A DNA stretch of 64,000 nucleotides from Glycomyces tenuis DSM 44171 (GTDB lineage: Bacteria; Actinomycetota; Actinomycetes; Mycobacteriales; Micromonosporaceae). Under the pieces are notes generated by a model. The model made no database searches. It was not told where the DNA came from and saw only the letters and a list, made by a program, of their open reading frames with translations. The DNA lies in NCBI RefSeq assembly GCF_000427885.1, contig NZ_KE386601.1:112115-176114 (forward strand), read 5' to 3'. The translations under genes and the position numbers were made by a program. Each line of letters starts with the position of its first letter. Within the stretch, counting starts at the first letter, position 1. Below, in pieces: positions 19,569-31,139 of this stretch.

Positions 19569-20357
19569 TCAGGCGTCGCGCTTCTTGAACAGCGTCCAGG
19601 CCGCGGCGAATATGAGCGCGGCGAAGGTGGCGAACACCGCGCCGGAGCCCCAGCGGCCGAAGAAGTCGTACTCCGGCGCTCCCGGCCCCATCTCCAGACC
19701 GCCGATCGACATCAGCATCATGCCGGCGGTGAACGGCAGGAACTTGATCGCCGGGACCAGCCAGTCGAGCGCCGGAATGACCGACAGTCCGGCGATGACG
19801 TTCTCGATGATCAGCGGCATCAGGAAGATGACCACGATCGCCGAGGGCACGCCGCGGAACAGCAGGCCCAGACCCATGCCGACGAGCATGTAGATCTCGG
19901 TGTAGACCAGGTAGCCCAGCAGCGAGGAGCCGACCGGGTCCTCGAACAGGCCCGGAACCTCTCCCCAGAACGCCAGCATGATGCCCGCGTTGATCGCCAT
20001 GGACACCACCGTGACGACGGCGGTGACGGCCGAGGCCACCAGGATCTTCGCCAGGATCAGCCGGTTGCGCTGCGGCACGGCCGTCAGCGTCGGCTGGATC
20101 GTGCCGTGCCGGTACTCGTGGCCGGTGGCGAAGATCCCGATGATCGCCATGAACACGGCCAGGAACGGGATGCCGAACGACGCGCCGCCGTTGATGCCGA
20201 CCGCGATGTCCTCGGGGGCGAGCGGCGTCTCGCCGCCGTCGGCGAGCCCGAAGATGGTCGGGAGCGCCGCCGCGCACAGCAGGCCGATGCCGATGAGCCA
20301 GTAAGTCGACCGGAGCGTGTTCAGTCGCGTCCATTCGTATCTGAGTGCATCAAGCAT
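19569..20357 (-). CDS. ABC-2 type transporter permease
   Basis: 262 residues, six predicted membrane segments (the first at ~18-40, the last before a KKRDA end). ATG 20357 is used because GGAGG lies 9 bp upstream; the GTG at 20366 lies within that site. It overlaps the ATPase gene by 8 bp, so translation is coupled. The pair matches bacitracin/lantibiotic-type or general ABC-2 exporters (GHEYRHGTIQPTLTAVP is typical). The substrate is unknown. Confidence 0.88.
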   Translation of the reverse strand: MLDALRYEWTRLNTLRSTYWLIGIGLLCAAALPTIFGLADGGETPLAPEDIAVGINGGASFGIPFLAVFMAIIGIFATGHEYRHGTIQPTLTAVPQRNRLILAKILVASAVTAVVTVVSMAINAGIMLAFWGEVPGLFEDPVGSSLLGYLVYTEIYMLVGMGLGLLFRGVPSAIVVIFLMPLIIENVIAGLSVIPALDWLVPAIKFLPFTAGMMLMSIGGLEMGPGAPEYDFFGRWGSGAVFATFAALIFAAAWTLFKKRDA

Positions 20358-21294
20358 GCTGGGCACCTCCGGGTTGCTCGACGGCGGCCTGGATCTCCTG
20401 GGCCACGAACTGCTCCGAGGCCCCCGTGGCGGACATGAACGCCTCCTCCAGGGAGGCGCGGCGGGTCGACAGCTCGTGCAGCTCGACGCCTTCGGTGAAC
20501 GCGACGTGGCCGACCTCGCCGATCTCCAGACCGGAGACGACCAGTTCGCCGTCGTCGCCCTTGGCGATCTCGGCGCCCGCGGCTTCGAGCGCCGCCGTCA
20601 GATCCCCGATCCGAGGGCCGCGGACGATCACGTTCGCCTGCGTGAAGTCGCGGACGAACTGGTCCACGTCGCCGTTGAAGATCATCTTGCCGCGGCCGAT
20701 GACGACCAGCTCGTCGGCCATCAGCTGCATCTCCGAGAGCAGGTGGCTGGAGACGAAGATGGTGCGGCCCTCGGAGGCGAGCCTCTTGAGGATGTCGCGC
20801 ATCCAGTGGATGCCGTGCGGGTCGAGGCCGTTGGCGGGCTCGTCCAGCAGCAGGATCTTCGGGTCGCCGAGCAGCGCCTGCGCCAGGCCGAGCCGCTGCG
20901 CCATGCCCAGCGAGTAGCCCTTCGGCCTCTTGCGCTTGACCTCGGCGAGACCGACGAACTCCATGACCTCGTCGACTCGGGAGTCGGGGATGCGGTTGCC
21001 CGCGGCCAGCATCCGCAGATGGTTGCGGGCCGAGCGGGTGGGGTGGAACGGCTTGGCCTCCAGCAGCGCCCCGACCTCGTTCATGGGCCGCCGGATCGAG
21101 TCGAACCGCCGCCCGTCGAACAGGGTCTCGCCTTCGCCGTTGTCGAGGTCGAGCATCAGCCGCATCGTGGTCGACTTCCCCGCGCCGTTGGGCCCCAGGA
21201 AACCGGTGACCACGCCCGGCCGGACGTCGAACGAGAGATGGTCTACCGCCACAGTCTTCTTGTAGCGTTTGTACAGACCCTTCGCGGTGATCAT
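20350..21294 (-). CDS. ABC transporter ATP-binding protein
   Basis: 314 residues. Walker A GPNGAGKST at ~35, signature YSLGMAQRL (a non-LSGGQ form usual in this exporter family), Walker B ILLLDEPANGLD, and switch His in FVSSHLL. The C-terminal ~90 residues are an accessory domain. It energises the permease at 19569-20357. ATG 21294 with a GGAG site that is part of the palindrome TGGAGCTCCA (21294-21303). Confidence 0.92.
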   Translation of the reverse strand: MITAKGLYKRYKKTVAVDHLSFDVRPGVVTGFLGPNGAGKSTTMRLMLDLDNGEGETLFDGRRFDSIRRPMNEVGALLEAKPFHPTRSARNHLRMLAAGNRIPDSRVDEVMEFVGLAEVKRKRPKGYSLGMAQRLGLAQALLGDPKILLLDEPANGLDPHGIHWMRDILKRLASEGRTIFVSSHLLSEMQLMADELVVIGRGKMIFNGDVDQFVRDFTQANVIVRGPRIGDLTAALEAAGAEIAKGDDGELVVSGLEIGEVGHVAFTEGVELHELSTRRASLEEAFMSATGASEQFVAQEIQAAVEQPGGAQHA

Positions 21295-21552
21295 GGAGCT
21301 CCAATCTCGAGCATGGGGTCTTGGGACGCGGTCAGTCTATGAGCATCCGGTGCCCACCACATGACCTCACAGAGGGAAATCGGCCTCCTGCCGCGGGAGG
21401 AGCCCGCCGTCCGGCGTAGTACCCGGGTACCGCCCGGGCCGTTTCGCGGCTGCCTGTTCATGCGCCGTTCGCCTGGCGCTCGGCGGCCCGTCCCCTCGCG
21501 CCGGTGAACTGGGGCGGTCCCTCCCGTCCCCCTAGAAGGCAGGTATCGCACC

Positions 21553-23292
<1,740 letters not shown>

Positions 23293-23305
23293 CACGCATC
23301 GGAGA

Positions 23306-23336
23306 CGCCCGCCGGGACCTGCGGCCCCGGCGGGCG
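23306..23336 (+). terminator. Terminator hairpin
   Basis: 11-bp stem CGCCCGCCGGG / CCCGGCGGGCG with a 9-nt loop, just after the LPxTG protein and before the cysS promoter. Confidence 0.8.
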
Positions 23337-23355
23337 CTGCCGTTAAACTTGTCGG

Positions 23356-24753
23356 GTGAGTCTGCGACTGTACGACACCGGGACCCGATCCGTCCGCGAC
23401 TTCCAACCCAGGAAGGCCGGGGAGGTCGGCGTCTACCTGTGCGGGCTCACCGTCCAAGGCCCGCCCCACATCGGGCACCTGCGCTCCGGCGTCGCCTACG
23501 ACGTCCTCATCCGCTGGCTGCGCCGCTCCGGCTACCGCGTCACCTACGTCCGCAACGTCACCGACATCGACGACAAGATCCTCGTCCGCGGCGCCGAGCA
23601 GGGCCGCCCCTGGTGGGCCATCGCCTACGAGAACGAGCGCAGACTCGCGCGCGGCTACGCCGCCCTCGGCGTCGAGGCCCCCACCTACGAACCGCGCGCC
23701 ACCGGCCACATCACCCAGATGATCGACCTCATCACCGAGCTCGTCGACCGCGGCCACGCCTACGTCACCGACGCCGGCGACGTCTGGTTCTCCGTCTCCT
23801 CCTGGCCCGACTACGGTGAGCTCTCCCACCGCCGCCCCGAGGACATGCTCTCCAGCCCCGACACCGGCGACAAACGCGACCCCCGCGACTTCGGCCTCTG
23901 GAAAGCCCACAAATCGGGCGAACCGGACGACGCCGCCTGGTCCTCCCCCTGGGGCCCCGGCCGCCCAGGCTGGCACATCGAATGCTCCGCCATGGCCCGC
24001 CGCTACCTCGGCGACGCCTTCGACATCCACGGCGGCGGCACCGACATCATGTTCCCCCACCACGAGAACGAGCTCGCCCAGTCCCGCGGCGCCGGCCTCG
24101 GCTTCGCGAAGTACTGGGTCCACAACGGCATGCTCAACCTCTCGGGCACCAAGATGAGCAAGTCCCTCGGCAACATCCTCAGCGTCGAGGCCCTCGGCGA
24201 GAAGGGCTTCCGGCCCGTCGACATCCGCTACTACCTCACCACCGCCCAGTACCGCTCCCCGCTCGACTTCTCCGAGGCCGCCCTCGGCGAAGCCCAGAGC
24301 GCCTGGGACCGCCTGTCGAACTTCGTCCACCGCGCCGCCGAGCAGCTCGGCCTCGAGGCCACCATCGGCGGCATGGCCTGCTCCGACTTCGTAGGCGCCA
24401 TGGACGACGACCTCAACACGCCCGCCGCCATCGCCGCGATCCACGACATGGCCCGCGAGGGCAACGCCGCCCTCGACGCCGGGAACGACACCGCCGCCGC
24501 CGACATCGCCGGCGGCGTCCGAGCTATGCTCGACCAGCTCGGCCTCGACCCGCTCGACGCCCACTGGGACGACCCGGCCGAGGCGAAACTGAGCGGCGTC
24601 GTCGACTCGCTGGTCGCGATCGCGCTCGAACAGCGGGCCGAAGCGCGAGGACGCAAGGACTACGCCGCCGCCGACCGCATCCGGGACGAACTGGCCCGCG
24701 CCGGCGTGACCGTCAAAGACACCCCTCGTGGCCCCGTTTGGACGGTCGAATAA
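23356..24753 (+). CDS. cysS: Cysteinyl-tRNA synthetase
   Basis: 465 residues, class I synthetase. [10 protein letters not shown] holds HIGH (38-41), KMSKS is at 266-270. Zinc ligands are Cys29, the Cys of WHIECS and HHEN. It could be confused with MshC (mycothiol ligase), but length, C-terminal anticodon part and the downstream rlmB favour cysS. GTG start; TAAACT (23344-23349) lies 6 bp upstream and no ribosome site exists, so the transcript is probably leaderless. Confidence 0.95.
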   Translation: MSLRLYDTGTRSVRDFQPRKAGEVGVYLCGLTVQGPPHIGHLRSGVAYDVLIRWLRRSGYRVTYVRNVTDIDDKILVRGAEQGRPWWAIAYENERRLARGYAALGVEAPTYEPRATGHITQMIDLITELVDRGHAYVTDAGDVWFSVSSWPDYGELSHRRPEDMLSSPDTGDKRDPRDFGLWKAHKSGEPDDAAWSSPWGPGRPGWHIECSAMARRYLGDAFDIHGGGTDIMFPHHENELAQSRGAGLGFAKYWVHNGMLNLSGTKMSKSLGNILSVEALGEKGFRPVDIRYYLTTAQYRSPLDFSEAALGEAQSAWDRLSNFVHRAAEQLGLEATIGGMACSDFVGAMDDDLNTPAAIAAIHDMAREGNAALDAGNDTAAADIAGGVRAMLDQLGLDPLDAHWDDPAEAKLSGVVDSLVAIALEQRAEARGRKDYAAADRIRDELARAGVTVKDTPRGPVWTVE

Positions 24754-24814
24754 CCGAGCCGTCCACAGACGCAGACCGGGGCACAGCCACGACCACCCAC
24801 GAGGGAACACGCAC

Positions 24815-25819
24815 ATGAGCAGCAGCAAAGGCGGCCACCCGAACCGCCGCAAGACGTCCAAAGCCGGCCCCAGCAAGGGCTCCGGCGGCCAGAAGAAGGG
24901 CCTGGCCGGCAAGGGCCGCACCCTCAAGGCCGAGGACCGGCCCTGGCACAAGTCCTACACCGGCGACGACAAGCCCCAGCGCACCCAGTGGAAACAGGCT
25001 AAGGAACGCGCCAAGGCCGCCGCCGAAGGCCGCTCCACCAACATCGGCAAGGCCAAACCCAGACGCGAGCAGCGCCGCGACGAACCCGAGATGCTCCTCG
25101 GCCGCAACCCCGTCCTCGAAGCCCTCCGCGCCCGCGTCCCCGCCACCGCCCTGTACGTCGCCTACGGCACCGACCTCGACGAACGCGTCGCCGAATCCGT
25201 CCGCCTCGCCGGCAACCGCGACCTGCCGGTCAAGGAACTCTCCCGGCGCGACCTCGACAGGCGCACCAACAACGCCCTCCACCAGGGCATCGGCCTCGAA
25301 GTCGAACCGTACGCCTACGCCGGGCTCGACGAGCTCCTCGCCACCGCCGAGGCCAGCGGCACCGCGCCGCTCCTGGTCGCCCTCGACGGCGTCACCGACC
25401 CGCGCAACCTCGGCGCGATCATCCGCTCCACCGCCGCCTTCGGCGGCCACGGCCTCCTCATCCCCTCCCGCCGCGCCGCCTCGGTCACCGCCGTCGCCTG
25501 GCGCGCCTCCGCCGGAGCCGCCGCGCGCCTGCCCGTCGCCAAAGTCGTCAACCTCGCCCGCACCGTCAAGACCTGCCAGGACGCCGGATTCATGACCGTC
25601 GCCCTCGACGCCGGCGGCGACGCCGACGTCTACGACATGCCCGTCGCCGAAGACCCCCTCCTCATCGTCGTCGGCGACGAGGGCAAAGGCGTCTCACGGC
25701 TCGTCGCCGAGACCTGCGACTACCGCGTCGGCATCCCCATCGCCTCCGACGTCGAATCGCTCAACGCCTCCGTTGCGGCCTCCATCGCCCTCGCCGAGGT
25801 CCAGCGCCAGCGACGCTAG
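24815..25819 (+). CDS. rlmB: 23S rRNA 2'-O-ribose methyltransferase, TrmH/SpoU family
   Basis: 334 residues from ATG 24815 with GAGGGA upstream. A basic, low-complexity N-terminus (~1-95, Lys/Gly/Arg-rich), then the substrate-binding domain from [11 protein letters not shown], then the SpoU knot: [33 protein letters not shown] and [12 protein letters not shown]. In E. coli RlmB methylates G2251 of 23S rRNA; members in antibiotic producers can target other sites. The cysS-rlmB order is common in actinobacteria and supports co-transcription. Confidence 0.9.
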   Translation: MSSSKGGHPNRRKTSKAGPSKGSGGQKKGLAGKGRTLKAEDRPWHKSYTGDDKPQRTQWKQAKERAKAAAEGRSTNIGKAKPRREQRRDEPEMLLGRNPVLEALRARVPATALYVAYGTDLDERVAESVRLAGNRDLPVKELSRRDLDRRTNNALHQGIGLEVEPYAYAGLDELLATAEASGTAPLLVALDGVTDPRNLGAIIRSTAAFGGHGLLIPSRRAASVTAVAWRASAGAAARLPVAKVVNLARTVKTCQDAGFMTVALDAGGDADVYDMPVAEDPLLIVVGDEGKGVSRLVAETCDYRVGIPIASDVESLNASVAASIALAEVQRQRR

Positions 25820-25878
25820 ACCCCGCCGCATAATCTGATACGACTCGTCCCACCACGACCCCCGGAGCTGCTCTGACC

Positions 25879-28449
25879 ATGCCGGCCGATTACCTCCTCA
25901 GCGTCGACCTCGGTACCTCGCACACGGTCGCCGTCGTGGTCTGGCCCGACGGCCGCACCCGCCCGCTGCTGTTCGACGGCTCCCCGGTCATGCCCTCGGC
26001 GGTGTTCCTCGACGAGGCCGGAACCGTCCACGTCGGCCGCGACGCCGAACGCCTCGGCTCCACCGCGCCCGAACGCTTCGAACCCAACCCCAAGCAGCGC
26101 ATCGCCGACGGCACCATCCTCCTCGGCGACCGCGAACTGCCCGTCACCGCCGCGTTCGCCGCGATCCTCGCCCGCGTCGCCCGCGCCTGCGTCGAAGCCG
26201 TCGGCGGCCTCCCCAGAACCGTCATGACCTGCCCCGCCGACTGGAGCGAGCAGCGCCGCGCCTCCCTCCACGACGCCGCCGCCCAGGCCGGCTACCAGCC
26301 CGTCCAGCTCATCACCGAACCGGTCGCCGCCGCCCACTACTACACGACGCGCCTGGCCCACCCCATCGACCCCGGCCAGGCCCTCGCCGTCTTCGACTTC
26401 GGCGGCGGCACCCTCGACATCGCCGTCGTCGAACGGCGCCGCGACGGCTCCTTCGGCGTCCTCGCCGACGGCGGCCTCTCCGACCTCGGCGGCCTCGACA
26501 TCGACGCCGCCCTCGTCGCCCACATCGGCGAGACCGTCAGCCAGCGCGACCCCGAACTGTGGAAACGCCTCGAACAACCCGCCACCGCCAACGAACTGCG
26601 CGACCGCAGGGCCCTGTGGAACGACGTGCGCGGCGCCAAGGAGATGCTCTCGCGCACCTCCGTCGCGCCCGTCGCCGTCCCCGACCTCGAACAGGCCCTC
26701 CACCTCACCCGCGGCGAACTCGACCAGCTCGCCCGCCCCCTGCTGTCCCGCGCCGTCGGCGAGACCAGGCGCGTCATCGGCCTGACCGGCAGGAGCCCCG
26801 AGCAGCTCGCCGGCATCTTCCTCGTCGGCGGCTCCAGCCGCATGCCACTGGTCTCCAAGGTCCTCCACGAAGAGCTCGGCATCGCGCCCACCGTCCTCGA
26901 ACAGCCCGAACTGCCCGTCTCCGAAGGCGCCGCCGTCGCCCTCGACGGGCCCGCGCCGGTCACCCCGCCGGTGATGTCCCCGCCCCCGACGCAGTCCCCG
27001 GCCACCGCCGCGAGCCTGCCGCCCCGCACCCCGCCCGGCGACGGCACCCTCCCCCTCCACATGCCCGGCGCGGGCAAGCAGAGCAAGGCCAGGCGCAACA
27101 AGTTCATCGCCATCGCCGCGGGGATCGCCGTGCTCGCGATCGCCGCGCCGCTGCTGTGGTGGTACTTCACCAACCCCTACAAGCAGCGCGACTTCATCGA
27201 GCTCACCGAGGTCGGCGACACCACGGCCTTCGGAACCGAGGCCAACGGCAGCCTCTACGACGTGCGCGTCCGCGGCGAGAGGGCCCTGTTCGCCTACACC
27301 GCGGGCGGCGTCGGCGACGAGGAGGAGCTGCGCCTGCGCGCCCTCGACGCCGAGTCCGGCGAACCGCTGTGGGACGAGAAGACCATCGACGGCGACGGCT
27401 GGAACAACGGCTTCTACTACTCAGAGGAGATCCTCACCTTCTCCCAGGAGACCGAGAACACCGCCGGGGAGACCGAGTACACCTGGTACTTCCTCGACTG
27501 GGAGACCGGCGAGACGCTCGGCGAGGTGACCCGGCCGTCCTCGGAGGCGGCCCGCTCGGGCGACCAGCTCGTCTCCGCTTGGGAGGGCGGCACCACCGTC
27601 ACCGTCTACGACCGGGAAGGCGAGGAGCAGCACTCCTGGGACGTCGGCGACGAGGAGGAGAGCGTCGGCATCGTCAAATGGGGCCTCGCCGAACCGGCCG
27701 ACGACCTCGCCCGCCCCACCGCCCAGGACAACGGCGACGGCCGCGTCTGGGCCCTCACCAGCGACGGCGTCGTCCACGTCCTCGACATCGAGTCGGGCGA
27801 GAAGATCGTCTCCAGGGCCATCGAGTCGACCGAGGACGGCTACTACGCCTTCAACGGCAGCATGTACGTGGTCGCGGCCGAGGAGAGCGGCTACCGGATC
27901 AACGTCTACGACCTCGAGACGCTGGAGGAGACCGGCAACGACCGCGTCCGCCCCGAAGAGGACGGCGAAGATCTCGAGCCGAGCGGCATGACCCCCTGCG
28001 GCGAGCACCGCATGTGCGTCCAGGAGCTCCGCGGCGACGCCGTCGCCGGCTCCGGCCCCTACACCTACAGCGTCTACGACGCCGAGGACGGAGAGGTCGC
28101 CCACACCTTCGACGAGTACGAGTACGGCGGCATCGAGGCCGTCGGCGACCGCCTCCTCGTCGAGTACTACGAAGGCGAGAACGTCCGCACGCTCATCTAC
28201 GACAACGACTTCGAGCAGGTCGACGACAGCAGGGACGAGACCTTCCACGGCATCGACGGCGGCAGCGCCCTGTCCTACCCCTCCGGCTCGACGATCCTGG
28301 AGCCGGGCACGGTCGTCGGCCTCGGCGTCCGCGACGGCTCCCGCCACCTGCTGGAGGCCGAGCTGGAGGCCTACGACTGCGCCGCCTCCGACATGCACCT
28401 CGCCTGCTTCATCGAAGGCGGCATGCAGATCTACGCCTTCCGCGAATAG
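25879..28449 (+). CDS. Hsp70-like ATPase fused through a membrane helix to a propeller-like domain
   Basis: 856 residues. The N-terminal ~350 are an Hsp70/actin ATPase: VDLGTSHT at 9-16, FDFGGGTLDI near 172, LVGGSSRMPLV near 317. The DnaK peptide-binding domain is absent. A Pro-rich linker (~355-400), a basic KARRNK, and one membrane helix (~409-430) follow. The outer ~425 residues have repeated Tyr/Asp/Glu-rich strands (DAESGEPLWDEK, DIESGEKIVSR, DAEDGEVAHTF) as in PQQ-type propellers. The topology implies a cytoplasmic ATPase linked to an external sensor; the role is unknown. GGAG 12 bp before ATG. Confidence 0.85.
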   Translation: MPADYLLSVDLGTSHTVAVVVWPDGRTRPLLFDGSPVMPSAVFLDEAGTVHVGRDAERLGSTAPERFEPNPKQRIADGTILLGDRELPVTAAFAAILARVARACVEAVGGLPRTVMTCPADWSEQRRASLHDAAAQAGYQPVQLITEPVAAAHYYTTRLAHPIDPGQALAVFDFGGGTLDIAVVERRRDGSFGVLADGGLSDLGGLDIDAALVAHIGETVSQRDPELWKRLEQPATANELRDRRALWNDVRGAKEMLSRTSVAPVAVPDLEQALHLTRGELDQLARPLLSRAVGETRRVIGLTGRSPEQLAGIFLVGGSSRMPLVSKVLHEELGIAPTVLEQPELPVSEGAAVALDGPAPVTPPVMSPPPTQSPATAASLPPRTPPGDGTLPLHMPGAGKQSKARRNKFIAIAAGIAVLAIAAPLLWWYFTNPYKQRDFIELTEVGDTTAFGTEANGSLYDVRVRGERALFAYTAGGVGDEEELRLRALDAESGEPLWDEKTIDGDGWNNGFYYSEEILTFSQETENTAGETEYTWYFLDWETGETLGEVTRPSSEAARSGDQLVSAWEGGTTVTVYDREGEEQHSWDVGDEEESVGIVKWGLAEPADDLARPTAQDNGDGRVWALTSDGVVHVLDIESGEKIVSRAIESTEDGYYAFNGSMYVVAAEESGYRINVYDLETLEETGNDRVRPEEDGEDLEPSGMTPCGEHRMCVQELRGDAVAGSGPYTYSVYDAEDGEVAHTFDEYEYGGIEAVGDRLLVEYYEGENVRTLIYDNDFEQVDDSRDETFHGIDGGSALSYPSGSTILEPGTVVGLGVRDGSRHLLEAELEAYDCAASDMHLACFIEGGMQIYAFRE

Positions 28450-28479
28450 CGCCCAGGCGGAGAATCGGGCACCGCCGGA

Positions 28480-28563
28480 GCCGCCGCCGTGTCGAGTACA
28501 ATCGTGGCGTCCGAGGCCACATGGCCTCTGACCAGCCGCCGTAGCATCAATTGGCAGAGCAAC
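28480..28563. repeat. 84-bp direct repeat, left copy (carries 5' half of tRNA-Thr)
   Basis: Matches 29990-30073 at 82 of 84 positions (differences at 28484 and 28519). It contains a TACAAT promoter box (28497-28502) and the first 29 nt of the tRNA, up to the anticodon arm, then diverges exactly where the tnpB element's flank begins. It cannot make a tRNA. Confidence 0.93.
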
Positions 28564-28568
28564 TGTCT

Positions 28569-29983
28569 TTTGACGTCCTTCCCGGACAAGCCGGAAACTC
28601 CGCGCGGGCATGGTCCGCGCGGCCGCTTACCTCACGGCAGCGGTGGTTACTGGTTCTGTCCGTTCGCCTCGCGGCGATCGTGATGCCGCGCCGTGCCGGG
28701 AAATCCCGGACTCATCAGCGCTCCGCAGTCGTTTCAACTCTCCGCCTGGTCCGGCGTCAGTCGGACCTTTCCGTCCTGCGGCGAGTACTTCACGCCCGAA
28801 GGCGCGAAGATTGGCTTCGGCGTTCTCATCTCTGTCATGGGTGGCGCCACACCTCGGATTCGAACAGGTCCACTTGCGCACATTCAGACCGGCGACGCCT
28901 TCAGGGCCGGTCGGCTCAAGGCACGACGAGCACAACTGCGTCGAAGGAAAGTACCGATCGACCTTGACGAAGTCACGCCCGTAACGGGCGCACTTCGCCT
29001 CCAACATCCGAAGGAAAGCACTGAGCGCCTGATCGTTGGCGAGTCGGCCGAACCGCTCCTGGATGCTCTGCACATCGAGATCCTCGACATAGACCGCTTG
29101 GTTCTCGCGGACAATGACCGTGGAGTGCTTGTGCAGAAAATCCCGCCGCTGGTTGCCCACCCGCTCATGGAGCCGGGCGACCCGGACACGCTGCCTGTGC
29201 CAGTTGTTCGAACCCTTCTGCTTGCGACTCAACGCACGTTGTGCCTTGGCAATTCGCTTCTCCTGCTTGCGCAGGAACTTCGGCGTCTCGATTCTCCGAC
29301 CGTTGCGCATGACTGCGAAGCAGGCCAGACCGACATCGATCCCGGTGTCCTCGTCGGCATCGCGCGGAGGCATGGGCTCGCCGGGCTCCTCGACGACGAA
29401 CGACACGAAATACTTACCGGTCGCGGCCTTGATGAGCGTCACGCTCGACGGAACCGCCGGCAGCGTCCGAGACCAGGCGATCTTGATCTCGCCGATCCCC
29501 GCCAGATAGAGCGCGCCGTTGTCCCGCAGCCGGAACGCCGTTCGTGTGAACCGCGCGGTCTGGCGATGAGAGCGCTTCTTGAACTTCGGCCGCGCCATCT
29601 TCGGACCTGGTCGGCCGCCCCGGATCCATGCAAAGAATCGGCGGTAGGCCTGATCGCAATCGCGCACTGCCTGCTGCAATGGCACCGGGCTGACCTCCGC
29701 CAGCCAACTCCGTTCCGGAGTCTGCTTGGCCTGGGTGATCAACAGCTTCTGCAACGGCTGAGGAAGGATAGGGCAACCCCGCCGCGTGAGCATTTTTCCG
29801 AGCTGCCACCGCGTCGTTGAAAACAGTCCGAACACACCCGAAGGTCCGCGCGGCACGGGCGCGTTCGGGACCTCCCGGATAGGCACGAAACTGATAACGC
29901 AGCAACATAACGGCCAGGTTAGCCGTGACCACCGACAAGACGGTGATCCCGGACTATCCGGAGAAAATGTGATCTCGGGCGTT
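28569..29983 (-). mobile_element. IS605-family tnpB-only element 1 (degenerate)
   Basis: Read on the minus strand, the left end follows TTGAT (29988-29984), a known TnpB/IS605 target motif, and has the hairpin CCGGATAGTCCGG (~29948-29960). The right end, beyond tnpB, has TTCCGGCTTGTCCGGGAA and ends near GACGTCAA, like the GATGTCAA end of element 2. No tnpA is present, so movement would need a transposase in trans. Ends are placed by motif and may be off by a few bases. Confidence 0.7.
28627..29908 (-). pseudogene. tnpB: tnpB with a frameshift
   Basis: The N-terminus (MLLRYQFRAYPGG, RTFGCVRTVFNDAVAAR) is in one frame to about 29765, then the homology continues in another frame (KLLITQAKQTPERSW). 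Comparison with the intact tnpB at 31224 puts the indel between ~29741 and 29765, and the spacing fits a 2-nt loss. The remainder keeps the RuvC residues (GIDVGLACF, YVEDLD, HDRDENAEANL) and the zinc finger CSSC...CSNPRC. No full nuclease can be made unless frameshifting occurs. The right-end RNA region after the stop may still be transcribed. Confidence 0.85.
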
Positions 29984-29989
29984 ATCAAG

Positions 29990-30073
29990 GCCGTCGCCGT
30001 GTCGAGTACAATCGTGGCGTCCGAGGCCGCATGGCCTCTGACCAGCCGCCGTAGCATCAATTGGCAGAGCAAC
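29990..30073. repeat. 84-bp direct repeat, right copy (promoter and 5' half of the complete tRNA-Thr)
   Basis: Partner of 28480-28563, offset 1510 bp. TACAAT is at 30007-30012. The matching -35 position (about 29983-29989) falls on the element 1 junction, so the native -35 is probably lost. Confidence 0.93.
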
Positions 30074-30121
30074 GACCTTGTAAGTCGAAGGTTAGGGGTT
30101 CGAGTCCCCTCGGCGGCTCCA
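30045..30121 (+). tRNA. tRNA-Thr (anticodon TGT)
   Basis: Acceptor GCCGCCG pairs with CGGCGGC (30111-30117), discriminator T and encoded CCA (30119-30121). The anticodon loop CTTGTAA reads TGT; the T arm is AGGGG-TTCGAGT-CCCCT. Two oddities: an extra A in the 5' strand of the D stem (GCATC instead of GCTC opposite GAGC) and an A-A mismatch at 27-43. A decoding tRNA is likely, but loss of function after the upstream insertion cannot be excluded. Confidence 0.85.
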
Positions 30122-30219
30122 TCACCCGCTCCCGGCCTCACTCACAGGCCCGGAACACCACGACGGCGGGCATGTGTCCGGCCGTCGACGATTCACCGTA
30201 TACGGGAACGGCGGCGCGT

Positions 30220-31104
30220 TCAGCCCTTGACGGCTCCGATGATGACGCCCTTCTTGAAGTGCTTCTGCACGAAGGGGTAGATGATGACCGCCGGGATGAT
30301 CGCGATCATCACGATCGCCATCTTGACCGCCAGCGTCGGGGGCGCCTCCGCCAGGCCCGAGGCCTGCGGGAGCGGCGCGGACTCGACCACGTAGGTCCGC
30401 AGCACGAGCGCGAGCGGCCACTTCCCGGTGTCGTCGAGGTACAGGAACGCGTTGAACCAGTTGTTCCAGTACGCCACCGCGTAGAACAGGGTGACCACGG
30501 CGATGACGGCCTTCGACAGCGGTGTGACGATCTGCCACAGGATCCTGAACTCGCCGGCGCCGTCGATGCGCGCCGAGTCGAACAGCTCCTGCGGGATGTT
30601 CATGAAGAACGCCCGCAGGACCACGACGTTGAACGCCGACACGGCCATCGGCAGGATGATCGACAGGTAGTCGTCCCGCAGACCGATGGCGCTGACCCAC
30701 AGGTAGACCGGGATGAGCCCGGGGAAGATCACGAACATCAGCAGCACCGAGAACAGGATCGTCTTGTGCCCGAAGGATCCGGGCCGCGACAGGGAGTAGG
30801 CGCCGAGGATCGAGACCACGACGCTCAGGATCGTCCCGAATGCGGTGATGCCGAGGCTCACCAGGAGCGATCGCAGGACGACGGGGTTGCGGAACATCTG
30901 CTCGTACGCTTCGAAGGTGATGCCGTCGCCGGGCCATATCACCAGGCCGCCGACGCGGTGGACCGTCTCGGCGCTGGACAGGCTCGTCAGGGCGATCGCG
31001 TACAGCGGGAACAGGATCACGAGCATGACCACCGCGATGCTCAGGCCCTTCGCGGCCCGGCCGGCGGCGGTCGGCTTCTCTTCCCAGGCGGCTCGTCCGG
31101 TCAT
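30220..31104 (-). CDS. Carbohydrate ABC transporter permease (MalG/LplC type)
   Basis: 294 residues, six membrane segments. The EAA loop NIPQELFDSARIDGAGEFRI (~185) contacts the ATPase. ATG 31104 has GGAGGA 5 bp upstream. It ends in FVQKHFKKGVIIGAVKG, typical of the oligosaccharide (LplC/YtcP) branch. Its partner permease lies 1.4 kb upstream on the same strand, separated by tnpB element 2, so the original operon order was binding protein-permease-permease. No ATPase gene is nearby; a shared MsiK-type ATPase is common in actinomycetes. Confidence 0.92.
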   Translation of the reverse strand: MTGRAAWEEKPTAAGRAAKGLSIAVVMLVILFPLYAIALTSLSSAETVHRVGGLVIWPGDGITFEAYEQMFRNPVVLRSLLVSLGITAFGTILSVVVSILGAYSLSRPGSFGHKTILFSVLLMFVIFPGLIPVYLWVSAIGLRDDYLSIILPMAVSAFNVVVLRAFFMNIPQELFDSARIDGAGEFRILWQIVTPLSKAVIAVVTLFYAVAYWNNWFNAFLYLDDTGKWPLALVLRTYVVESAPLPQASGLAEAPPTLAVKMAIVMIAIIPAVIIYPFVQKHFKKGVIIGAVKG

Positions 31105-31139
31105 GGATTCCTCCGCGTGGATACTCCACCGCCCTTGAG

